DNA from: Pseudomonas marvdashtae
GTDB taxonomy: Bacteria > Pseudomonadota > Gammaproteobacteria > Pseudomonadales > Pseudomonadaceae
Length of the DNA: 64,000 nucleotides
Assembly (NCBI RefSeq): GCF_014268655.2
Contig: NZ_JABWQX020000001.1
Coordinates: forward strand, 650,001-714,000
Direction of reading: 5' to 3'
A model generated the notes under the pieces. That model was not told where the DNA came from and did not search any database. It worked only from the letters and a program-made list of their open reading frames with translations. Of the stretch, positions 31,337 to 42,400 are shown in pieces; positions within the stretch are counted from its first letter, which is position 1; each line of letters begins with the position of its first letter. A program made the position numbers and the translations under genes.

Positions 31337-31361
31337 TATCGGCGGCGTGTCCTGAATCTGA
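31337..31361 (-). promoter_or_regulatory. Candidate sigma-28 (FliA) promoter of the chemoreceptor gene
   Basis: On the minus strand TCAGATT, 11 bases, then GCCGATA. The -10 element matches the FliA consensus GCCGATAA in seven bases and the -35 region matches five of seven. The distance and orientation suit the chemoreceptor gene, a class usually under FliA. Confidence 0.5.
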
Positions 31362-31392
31362 AAGTTTTTTTACCCGAGGAGGAAATACAGGC

Positions 31393-31419
31393 AAAAAAAA
31401 GCCCGCGGGAGAGCGGGCT
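31393..31419 (-). terminator. Intrinsic terminator, minus orientation
   Basis: On the minus strand AGCCCGC and GCGGGCT pair around a six-base loop and run into eight Ts. No minus-strand gene ends here, so it would stop antisense transcription coming from the cdiB side or end an unannotated short RNA. Confidence 0.75.
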
Positions 31420-31437
31420 AAAACCTTAGTTTCTTGA

Positions 31438-31545
31438 ATGAGCGAGGGGACTGTAACGGATCGCATGCTGGCCTTGGGTGAAGAAAAGTTCATCCGGCGC
31501 AGCTTCACGCGGTTCCGAAAGCTGCTGATAAAAGACGGACTTTGA
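31438..31545 (+). CDS. Possible small protein or leader peptide (35 codons) ahead of cdiB
   Basis: An ATG-to-TGA reading frame of 35 codons. The peptide begins MSEGTVTDRMLALGEEK and its second half is strongly basic (IRRSFTRFRKLLIKDGL). Its stop codon overlaps the first bases of the terminator hairpin at 31544, an arrangement seen for small genes and for leader peptides. There is no clear ribosome site in front of the ATG, and an in-frame TGA lies just upstream, so the start cannot be earlier. I recognise no homologue. It could be a real small protein, the coding part of an attenuator, or chance. Confidence 0.35.
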   Translation: MSEGTVTDRMLALGEEKFIRRSFTRFRKLLIKDGL

Positions 31546-31575
31546 GACGCATCCTGTGAGATGCGTCTCTTTTTT
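31544..31575 (+). terminator. Intrinsic terminator upstream of cdiB
   Basis: GAGACGCATC and GATGCGTCTC form a perfect 10-bp stem with a six-base loop, followed by TTTTTT. It lies 123 bases before cdiB, so it either ends a short upstream RNA or attenuates transcription into the cdi operon. Confidence 0.9.
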
Positions 31576-31698
31576 GCTTGGAAAATGTCCGCTCTCTTGA
31601 ACCGAAATCGATATGCAGGGGCTGGTATGCGCGAAGCCGGTCTCCGTCGTTGGCCTGCTTGCAAGCTTGCTGTCTTTTTTGGAATCGAGGGATCGAAC

Positions 31699-33405
31699 AT
31701 GTCTTTGTCTGCCTTAGGGATGAGGTGTGCCGTTGCGTCGCTGTGTTTTCTGGCGACGAACATTGCCGTCGCAGCACCAACCCCCGGCGACACGGACTTG
31801 ATCCGCGAGCGCCAGAACCGCCTGCTGGAAGAGCAACGCCGGCGTCTCGAAGAACTCAAGGACCTGCCAGGCAAGGAAGCCAAGCCGACCCAGCCGACAA
31901 AGCCTGCCGATACCCGTTGTTTTCTTATCAAGACCATCGAACTCAAAGGCGCCGACAGTCTTTCGGCCCGTGAGCGCGAGCGGTTGCTTGAACCCTATCT
32001 CGGCCAATGCCTCGGTGTGCCGCAGCTCAACGAACTGCTCAAGGTCATCACCGACCGTTACCTCGAAAAGGGCCTGGTGACCAGTCGCGCTTACTTGCCA
32101 CAACAGGACCTGTCCAGCGGTCATCTGCAAGTGCTGGTGGTCGAGGGGCGGCTGGAAGGGTTGAAGGGTGACGATGGCAGCGGCCTGTCCGAGCGGGAGC
32201 TGGCGATGAGTTTTCCCGGCAAGCCCGGTGAGCTGCTCAATTTGCGGGACATTGAGCAGATGGTCGATCAACTCAACCGTCTGCCGTCCAACAATGCCCA
32301 GATGGAGCTGACGCCGGGGCAGAACATCGGCGGCAGCGAAGTGCTGGTCAAGAACACTGCGCAGAAGCCTTGGCGCGCCGGCCTGTCTCGGCACAACGAC
32401 GGACAGAAAAGCACCGGCGAACAGCAATGGGGAGTCTCCCTGGATTGGGACAGCCCCTTGGGCCTGGCCGATCAACTGGCCTTGCGTGGCGGTCGCGATG
32501 CCATCAGCGATCACGACAAGACCTCTCGCAACGGCATGCTCTATTACAACGTGCCGTTTGGCTGGTGGAACCTGACCTACAGCTACAGCCAAAGCGAGTA
32601 CCGGGCGCTGGCCCAGGCCAACGGTTTCAGCTTACAACAGCGCGGTGACAGCCAGAATCACCAGTTGCTCCTGGAACGCGTGATTCATCGCGACGCCGTG
32701 AGCAAGACGTCGCTCAATACGGGCCTGGCGTACCTGCGTACCAATAACTTCGTCGCCGACAGCAAGCTCACGGACAGCAGCAATCGCATCAGTGAGGCGC
32801 AGTTCGGCATCAACCATGGCCGGCGGATCGGTAGCGCCTTCGTCAACCTCGACCTGGGCATGCAGAACGGTATCGGCGCCCTCGACGCCCAGGGCGACCA
32901 CGACCCGGGCCCTGGCCTGCCGGATGCGCGCTATCGCAAATACACCGCCACCCTGAGTTACTTGCAGCCCTTCATGCTGGGCGGCGAGTCCTTCAGTTTC
33001 AGCAGTCTGATGACCGGCCAGCGCAGCGAGGACGCGTTATTCAGTCCCCAGCGCATGAGCCTGGGCGGGCTGTCCTCGATTCGCGGTTACAAGGACCAGA
33101 CGCTTGCCGGTGACAGCGGCGGTTACTGGCGCAACGACCTGCGCTGGAGCCGTCCGGTGACGCTGGAATGGCTGCGCCCGGTGTTCGCCGAATACGGCAC
33201 CAGCCTCGGCTATGACCAGGGTGTGATTCGCGGCACCCGCTACAACGGTAGCGAGCACGGGCGCATGTCGAGCAACTCCCTAGAGTTGTTCGCCCGTGGT
33301 GAGCACCTGAGCGCCAGCGTGACCTTTGCCCATTCCCTGGAACGCCCGGATGCCCTGACCGAGCGCGAAGCGCCGATCTACTTCCGTTTGGACGTATCCA
33401 TTTAA
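31699..33405 (+). CDS. cdiB: CdiB/ShlB-family outer-membrane transporter of two-partner secretion
   Basis: Outer-membrane protein of 568 residues (family about 550-580) that exports the CdiA adhesin. A signal peptide ends near AVAAP at about 24-26. A proline-rich lead with RQNRLLEEQRRRLEELK precedes POTRA domains starting at CFLIKTIELKGADSL; YLPQQDLSSGHLQVLVVEG is typical of POTRA 2. The 16-strand barrel follows, and SIRGYKDQ near residue 465 is the conserved (V/I)RGY motif of the secretion plug loop. I start at the ATG at 31699, which has GAGGGA in front and opens the signal peptide; the reading from 31561 begins inside the terminator. cdiA starts 25 bases after the stop. Confidence 0.9.
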   Translation: MSLSALGMRCAVASLCFLATNIAVAAPTPGDTDLIRERQNRLLEEQRRRLEELKDLPGKEAKPTQPTKPADTRCFLIKTIELKGADSLSARERERLLEPYLGQCLGVPQLNELLKVITDRYLEKGLVTSRAYLPQQDLSSGHLQVLVVEGRLEGLKGDDGSGLSERELAMSFPGKPGELLNLRDIEQMVDQLNRLPSNNAQMELTPGQNIGGSEVLVKNTAQKPWRAGLSRHNDGQKSTGEQQWGVSLDWDSPLGLADQLALRGGRDAISDHDKTSRNGMLYYNVPFGWWNLTYSYSQSEYRALAQANGFSLQQRGDSQNHQLLLERVIHRDAVSKTSLNTGLAYLRTNNFVADSKLTDSSNRISEAQFGINHGRRIGSAFVNLDLGMQNGIGALDAQGDHDPGPGLPDARYRKYTATLSYLQPFMLGGESFSFSSLMTGQRSEDALFSPQRMSLGGLSSIRGYKDQTLAGDSGGYWRNDLRWSRPVTLEWLRPVFAEYGTSLGYDQGVIRGTRYNGSEHGRMSSNSLELFARGEHLSASVTFAHSLERPDALTEREAPIYFRLDVSI

Positions 33406-33430
33406 TTTGCTGCAACGAGACCTGATCATC

Positions 33431-36400
33431 ATGGACGAACGCCAATACGCCTTGCTGGCCCACCAGCCTTCTGCCGCCCTGCACACCCGCGACGCCTTCT
33501 GGGGCATGCCCAAGCGCAGCCTGGCGTTCCTGTTGATCAACGTCATGTTCTGGCAACCACTATGGGCCCAGGCCGACGGCATCGTGGTCAGTGCTCCCGG
33601 CACCAGTCTCGGCAAGGCCGGCAACGGCGTGCCGGTGGTCAACATCGCCAAGCCCAACGGCAGCGGCCTGTCCCATAACCGATTCAAGGATTACAACGTC
33701 GGCAGCAACGGCGTGATCCTCAACAACGCCACCAACCCCGCCCAATCCACGCAACTGGGCGGGATCATCCTCGGCAACCCGAACCTCAAGGGCACGGCCG
33801 CCAAAATCATCCTCAACGAAGTCAATGGCGGCAACCCGAGCCAGTTGCGCGGCTACACCGAAGTGGCGGGCAAATCGGCCCATGTCATCGTCGCCAACCC
33901 GTATGGCATCACCTGCGACGGCTGCGGTTTCATCAACACGCCGAAGGCGACGTTGACCACCGGCAAGCCGATTATCGAAAACGGCCAGTTGAACCGCTAT
34001 CAAGTGGATCAGGGCAGCGTCTCCATCGAAGGCGCCGGCCTCAATGCCAACAACGTCGACCGCTTCGAAATCATCACCCGCAGCGCCAAGATCAATGCCG
34101 AGATCCAGGCCAAGAACCTGACCATCGTTGCCGGTCGCAACGACGTCAATGCCACGACCCTCAACCCCACCGCCCGCGCGGACGACGGCAGCGCCAAACC
34201 GGAGCTGGCCATCGACTCCTCGGCCCTGGGCGGCATGTACGCCGGGGCGATCAAGTTAGTGGGCACCGAAGCCGGGGTTGGCGTGAAGCTGGACGGCAAG
34301 ATGGTTGCCAGTGGCGGGGATATTCAGTTGGATGCCAATGGGCATCTGAGCTTGGCCGAGACGGCGGCTGCCGGTGCTGTCGATATCAAGGCGAAAAGCC
34401 TGGAAACCCGTGGCCAGGTGTACGCCGGCAGTCGGCTGGAGGCAAAGACCCAGGGCGACCTGACCAACCAGAAAAACCTGGTGGCCCGCGACAGCATTCG
34501 GCTGGACAGCGGCGGCAAGCTCACCAACAACGCAATCATCGAAGCCGGGGTCAATGCCGACAACAGCCGCAACACCTCGGGTGATGTCACCCTCAAGGCA
34601 AGACAGCTGAACAACGCCGGCAAAACCGTCATTGCCAGTCGCGACCTGAATGTCACGACCACCGCAGCGCTGAACAACCAGGGCGGTACGCTCAGTGGAC
34701 AGGGCAAGACCATGGTCATCGCCGATGTGGTGGATAACCGCGACAAAGGCCGGATCCTCGGTAAAACCGAACTGCACCTGACGGCCAACCAAGTGCTGAA
34801 CGCCCAGGGCGGCCTGATCAACAGTCAAGGCATTCTGACGGCCAACGTGGGTTATCTGGACAACAATGCCGGCGAGTTGTCCAGCCTGAACAGCGCGACC
34901 CTGATCCTCGGCAGCCTGGACAACCTGACCGGCCTGGTGATGGCCGGCAAAAGCCTCGACATCACCAACGCAGGCGCGATCAACAACCAGGGCGGCGAGT
35001 TGTCCAGCCAAGGCACCGTGACCGTTCACACCGCCAGCCTGGACAACTCCAACAAAGGCACCGTTGCCGCCAATGGCAAGCTGCTGGTCAAGGCCACCGG
35101 CAAGGTCAACAACGCCAACGAAGGCCTGGTCGCCAGCCGTGCCGCCGGTGTCGAGCTCCATGCAGGCAGCCTGGATAACGCCAAAGGCACGCTGCAAGGC
35201 AAGGGTCAGGTGCTCGTCGATGTAGCGGCGGATATCGACAACCAGGGCGGCAGCATCATCGCCCAGGACGCCAACCTCTCTGTCTTTGCGACCAACCTGG
35301 ACAACCGGGGCGGCGTGCTGGCCAGCGTCAAGGCCGCGCTCGAGGCGCGTGCCGTCGGCGTGCTGAAAAACGGCTACGACGTAAACCGCCGTGGCGGCAC
35401 GATCCAGGCCCAAGGGCTCAACATCGAAGCCTTGGCGGGGTTGTTCAACGACGGTGGGCGCATCGCCGCACAAGCGGGCGACATCGTGATCACCAACGCC
35501 GGTGCGGATATCGACAACCGCGGTGGTGGCCTGTACGCCACGGGCAAGGTTCGGGTCATCGGCCAGGCGATGGACAACAGTGATGGCGGGCAGGTCAGCG
35601 CCAATCGTATCGAGTTCGATCTCTCGGGCGCGTTGAACAACAACGCGGGCATCATCGAAAGCCAGGACAGCCTGGACATTCTCGCCGCCAGCCTGAGCAA
35701 CCAAAAAGGCCAGCTGCGTACGCTGGGCAAAAACAGCACGACGGTTTTCCAGATAGGTGGCCTGTTCGACAACCGCGACGGCACCCTCGCCACCGCCAGC
35801 CAGAGTGTCGGGCTGGACACCGGCAGCATTCAGAACGTGGGCGGCGAACTGTTGCACACCGGCCTGGGATTGTTTGGCATCAGCCAAGCCAACCTCGGTC
35901 AGGCGGGTGGCAGCCTGGTGACCTACGGCAATTTGAACGTGACGGCTGACCAATGGACCAACAGCACCGCGATCCAGGCGGGGCATCTGGTGGTGAATGT
36001 CGATCAGTTGACCCAGACGGCCACCGGCCAATTGCTCAGTACCGACGGTATGGTGGGCCGTGGCAGCAACTGGCGCGTTGACGGTCTGATCGGCAGCGAT
36101 GGAACGGTCGACGTGCAACTGACCGGCGCCTACACAGGCAACGGTCGCTTGAGCAGTCTCGGCACCTTGGGCCTCAAGGCCGCGCTGATCAATCTGGAGC
36201 AAAACGGCAGTATCGCTGGCGGTGGCAACACAACCGTCGTAGTCGATGGCGTCCTCAACAGCTACGGTCGCCTGACTTCGGCGGCAGGCATGAGCGTCAC
36301 GGCTGCAACGATCAACAACTACGGCACGCTGGGCAGCGCCGGGGCGCTGGACGTTTCGACAGTCGACCTGCTCAATGAGCGTGGACTGATTTTCAGCGGC

Positions 36401-39400
36401 GCCGATACCCGACTGCGCGTCGACAGCCTGACCAACCGTTACGCCGACATCTACAGCCTGGGCGACCTGAGCATTGACCGCGACGGCCTCGGCACCCGAG
36501 CGCGCAGCATCCTCAACAGTTCCGGCACGCTGCAAAGCGACGGCAGCATGCGTCTGGCGGCCAGTACCATCGACAACGTCCGCCAGATACTGACCACCAA
36601 CGATGCCGGTATCTACACCGCCTCGATCAGGGAGGTGGCCTGCATCGAAGGGGTCAACGCCGGCGACTGCAGGGGAGGCAAGGAGAACCACGTCTGGCAG
36701 ATCGTCCAGCGCGACAAGTTCGAAGTCACCGCAGCCAGCGCTGCCTCCAGTATCACCACCGGCGGCAACCTGGATATCCAGGGCGACACGCTGACTAACC
36801 GGAGCAGCAGCATCGGCGTCGGCGGCGCACTGACCGCCAACGTCACCAGCCTGAACAACATCGGCATCGAGACCGGCGAGACCGAAACCTCGCGCACCTT
36901 CATGTCCGCGCGCACGCGCAGCCCAGGTGGCTGGCGCGCTGCTGCAAATGACTTCACCAACAAATACTGGTTGCAGAGCCCGGGTTATAACGCCAACGAC
37001 CTGGGAGGCCTCGAGGCGGCGATGAGCCGTTTCATCGGCATGACCGAGCGCGAAATTCCAGCGCTGGGCACCCAGACAATCACCACCGACAGCCAAACCT
37101 ATGCCGCGATTATCCAGGCCGGCGGCGCGGTGGATGTCCGTGTCCAGGGCCAAGCCGACAGCAGTGTCGTGCGTGGCGGCTACAACTACGTCGGCGCCGG
37201 CCCGCGCACCGACACCCAGGCCGACAACGCGTTCTCCACCCGCGTCAACGTTAACCGACAGCTGTCCCCGGACCTGACCCAGCAGCCGGTCGATCCACTT
37301 GCCTTGCCGGGCTTCGATTTGCCAACCGGGCAAAACGGCCTGTTCCGCATGAGCGGTGACGGCTCGACCACGCCGACCCAGGGCTCCGGCCTGCAACAAG
37401 TGCGCGGCCTGCCGGACAGCTCGATCAAGTCCAACCCGCACAAATATCTGATCGAGACCAACCCGGCGCTGACCAACATGCGCCAGTTCATGAGCTCGGA
37501 CTATCTGCTGAGCAAACTGGGTTACGACCCCGACGTCGCCGCAAAGCGTTTGGGTGACGGTTTCTACGAACAACGGCTGATCCAGCAAGCCGTGATCGCC
37601 CGCACCGGCCAACGCTTCCTCGACGGCCAGACCTCCGACGACGGCATGTTCAAGTACCTGATGAACAACGCCGTCGCCAGCAAGGACGCGCTCAACCTGT
37701 CCCTGGGCGTCAGCCTGACCGCCGAACAAGTCGCGGCGCTGACCCATGACATCGTCTGGATGGAAAACCGGACGGTGAACAACGAACAGGTCCTGGTGCC
37801 GGTGCTGTACCTGGCCCAGGCCAATCATCGTCTGGCGGCCAATGGCGCGCTGATACAAGGCTCGGACGTCAGCCTGATCGCCGGTCAGAACCTGATCAAT
37901 GCCGGCACCTTGCGAGCGTCGAGCAACCTGAGGGCGACGGCGGGCGATAGCTTGGTCAACAGCGGATTGCTTGAAGCGGGGAATCGCCTTGAGGCGCTGG
38001 CGAGTAATGATCTTACTAACCGGGCGGGCGGGGTTATTGCCGGGCGGGATGTCAGTGTTGTTGCCCTCACCGGCGACGTGACTAACGAACGAACCGTTAC
38101 CCGCCATGCCAGCAGCACCGGCTACAAGACCGAGCAACGTGACTTTGTCGACAGCGCGGCGCGGATCGAGGCCAGTCATGACCTGGCGATGGGCGCCGGA
38201 CGGGATATCGCTAACGAGGGAGGGGTGGTCAAGAGCGGTAATGACATGAATCTGCAGGCGGTGCGTGACGTGAATATCGCCTCCGCTGAGCAGTCGAACA
38301 GCAACACAATGGGTAGCAGGCACCGAGACCAGACCATTACCCAGAACGGTTCCAATGTTTCTGCTGGCGGGGAGCTGAAGGCCGCGGCCGGGCAGGATCT
38401 GCGGATCGTCGCCAGCAACCTTATCGCCGAGACCACCCTGGCACTGACCGCCGGGCGTGACATCGCTATCGCTTCTGCCGCCAACGAAAGCCATCGCTTT
38501 TCCCAGAGCAAAAAAGTCAAAAGCAGCAGCGACCTAGTGCGCCAGCAATCCTCAGTCGTCAAATCGGGTGGGGACCTCAGCGCGAAGGCGGGGCAAGACC
38601 TGAGTCTTGTCGCCAGTCGCCTGACAGGGGCCAATAATGTTGCGCTCGACGCCACGCGCGACATCAGCCTGTTGTCTGCAACGGACGAAACCGCAGAGTT
38701 CTATTCGAAGAAAAGCAAAGGCTCCTTTGGCCGCAGTAAAAGCGAACAACGGGAAAGCTATGACAGCACCAACGTCGCGTCGGTGGTGGAGGCGGGGCAA
38801 GACCTGACGGTCAATACCAGCCATGCGGCCGGCGGTGGTGTCACGCTGGACGGCGGCCGCAACGTCACGGTGATCGGCAGCCAATTGAACGCCGGCAATG
38901 ATTTGGTAGTGGGCGCCACCGGCGATGTGGCGGTGCTTTCGGGCATTGAAGAGCACGGTTCCTACAGCAAGAAAACCAAATCGGGTTTCCTCGGCTTGTC
39001 CAAAAGCGGCAAAAGCGAGCTGAAAACCACGGCCTCCCAAGTGGCCAGCGAGCTGGAAGCGGGCAACGATGTGGTGCTGGTCGCGGGCAATGACTTGCGT
39101 TTGCGCGCCAGCGAAACCACCGCCGGCAATGACGTGGAACTGCGTGCGGGCCTGGTCAAGGACAGCGGCGACATCAACCTCGTCGCGGCCAATGACACCG
39201 CTTACAGCCATAGCGAGCAATACAAGAAGAAAACCGGGCTCTCGGTCTCGGGCGGCTTCCTGTCGTTCTCCTCGGCGAAAGAGTCGGGCCGGATCGCGCA
39301 AAGCAGTACCAGTGTTGGCAGTCAGGTGACGGCTGATCGTGATGCGACTTTGCAGGCAGAGCGCGATATCAACCTGGTGGGCAGCGGAATCGAGGCTGGG

Positions 39401-42400
39401 CGTAATGTCAGTCTGAATGCCGGGCGCGATGTGAATGTTCTGGCGGCGCAGAACAGCCGTTCCGAGCGGGATTGGGAAAAGAACAAGCAGGCTGGGATTG
39501 GTGTTTCTTCGGATGCTAATGGCATCAATTTCTTTGCAGGTGCCGATAGCCTCAAGAACAAGAATCGTCTGGAACAGCAAACCGCTGCCGCTAGCCAGAT
39601 CAGTGCAGGGCAAGATGTTGCCATCAACGCTCAGCGCGATATCAACCAGACGGGTTCCGATCTGCGTGCCAGCCGTGACATAGGCCTCACGGCAGGACGC
39701 AATATCAACGTGGATGCTGCGCGTGAAACCCAACTGACCGAGCAGGAGCGCGAAGCCAGTCGTAATGGGCTTGGCATTTCGTTCAATCATAACTACGGCA
39801 ACACCAAGGATGCGGTCAGTGGCGCAGGGAAAGGGGAGGACGGCGTCAGTAAGGCGTCCAGCACCCTAAAAGGCGTCGATGCCGTCGCCCAATTCGTCAA
39901 CGGACCGACCGTCGACGTCAAGTTTGGCAACAGCACGCAAACCAGTAGCCAGCAGGTCATTGAGCAGACCAATCGCGCGTCGACGTTCGATGCGGGCAAC
40001 GACCTGAATCTCAATGCCGGTAACGACGTCACGGTCAAAGGTGGTCAGCTAAAGGCCGGGCGGGATATCAACGTCAAAGGTCGCGACGTCACGCTGGATG
40101 TAGCGAAGGGAAGTGTCAGCCAGGAAAGCACTGATCGCCAAAGCTGGAGTGGGATTCATGGCGGCACCAGTGGAGGCTTCAAGCTAGGCGTCGGCGGCAG
40201 CTACGGTGTTGCCACCGAGGATGGCGTTCACGGCAGTTCGACAGCCACTCAGGTTGCCGCTGGAAGGGATGTCAACGTGGACGCCCGCCACGACATCAAC
40301 CTGATAGGCACTCAGGTCAAGGCTGGGCGAGATATTGCGCTCGATGCTGGTAATGAGTTGAACATCCGGTCGGCGCAGAACGCCAGCGACAGTGAGAGCA
40401 ATCGACACAACGGTGGTGGTGAGGCAGGCCTGACGTTCGGCTCTCAAGGCGTAGGCGTCTACGTCAGCGTGAACATCGGCAAGGGCAATCTCGACCGGGA
40501 AGGTAACCGACAGCAAGAAGCCTACCTCTACGCGGGCAACCGCCTGGGCTTCACCAGTGGCAAAGACACCAACATCAGTGGTGCCACCCTGCGCGGCGAT
40601 GAGGTCGTTGGCCGTGTCGGCGGTAATCTGAATATCTCCTCGGCGCCTGACACAGGCGAAGTCAAAGGCAAAGAGTTCGACCTCAGCGTTACCGCGACCG
40701 TTGGTCCAGGGGCTGGCATCAGCGGCTCGGTGGGATATGGACAAACGACCGGCGAGACCCATTGGGTCGAACAGCAAACCAGCATCACCGGCAAAAACAA
40801 AGTCGACATCCGGACCGAGAATCACACTCAACTGGATGGTGCACTGATCGCCGCCGATAACGGCAACCTCAAACTGGACACCGGAACCCTGGGCTTCAGT
40901 GACATCGCCGGTAAGGACAAGGAGCACGGCTATTACCTGAACGTGGGTGGCAGCTACTCCCAAGGTGGCGGCGGCGCTCAAGACAGCAGTCAGGTTGGCA
41001 AAGGCGAGAAAGATAAAAACGGCTGGAGCATCAGCGGTTGGGAGTATGAGAAGGATCGTCAGCAGACCGTCCGGGCCACTGTCGGGGCCGGCGAAGTTGT
41101 GGTGCGCAATGATGCTAAAACCGGGGCCGATTCGACGGTTGGGCTCAACCGGGATGTAAGCAAGGCCTACGAAATCACCAAGGATGATGAATCTCGGACC
41201 GACTTGTACGTCACCAAATCCTCGGTGGACGCGGTGATGGATCCCTCTGGGACGGTGCAGGCTTGGAAGAACAGCATCAAAAGCTACCCCGATAGCAGCC
41301 TGAAAGCGTATGAGGACGCACTCAAGCTGGTCAATGGGCCGGTGCAGGCCGCTGGACAGGTCTGGAACAGCATACAGGCACAGCGGGTATCAATAGAGGA
41401 GGTTCCTGCTTCCGCGAGGGCTGCGTTGGGGGATGAGGTTGCGCTGAATGTTGCGAAGAACCTGGTTCGCAATGGTAAGGATCCTGATGACATCGCGAAG
41501 CTGGAGCCTAAGGATGTAATCGCTATCCAATACTTCGCGGACCTATTCACAACGTTTGCCAAGCAACAAGAAAGCTGTGGCGCTACAGGAGACTGTGCTT
41601 CGGGTGACGAGGGCCAGAAGGATCCGGTCCACTATGTTGATGCTGATGGCAACAGCATGATTGTGAATTTTAAGCCGTTGGTACCAAGTACCTCCGGCGG
41701 AAATGTGTTGGTTCAAGCTGACGCTTTACAGACCTATCTCGATAAATTGAACCCAGCGCAAGCGCAGCTTGTACGCTTGGGGATACAAGCCGTCATGGGA
41801 CCAGTCAAAGCCGCGGTGAGTCTGGCCGGTAATGTGGTGGTGGATAAGCTGTTTGGAGACAAAATCGCCGACGCTAAAGATGCTTTGTCAAAATCCCTAG
41901 CGAGCGAGCTCAGTGGTAAGAGCAAGGACGATTTGGAGCATAGCGATGATCGTTTCAAGGAGCTTTCCAAGCTTGGGGCAACTACTCAAAAAGGTGATGT
42001 ATACGTTCGTGGTGCAACGACGCTGCTGGATATTGCCTTGGGGACCGCCACCAACGCTGCCGGGTCTGTAGCGGGCAAGGCCATTGGTATTGTGGGTAAG
42101 GGGTCTTCGGATGGTGTAACGAAAGGGCGCGATGAGCTGGGGGGTGGTCCGAAGGATGCTGATTGGGACAAGAAGTTTGCGGAGAGTCCGCCGAAGGGGT
42201 GGGTGGAAACGGGTGGTGCAAAAGGGGCTGCAAGCTTCCCGGAAGGCATGAGCTTTAATCCGAGCATCAAAAACCATCTGAGTAGTTTCGATGGATTGAC
42301 CCAGAAAAGTGGGGTTAGCGGAACCCATAATCTTGATGCATTCTCTCAGGCCGCATCTTCAAATGGCATAAAGATATTGGGTGAGACACCGACTTCTGTT

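Noticed and set aside
34256..38494. A 1412-codon open frame on the minus strand opposite cdiA
   Set aside because: It is a shadow of the repetitive, high-GC cdiA sequence; cdiA has the signal, secretion and repeat domains, and the antisense product shows no domain and no ribosome site.
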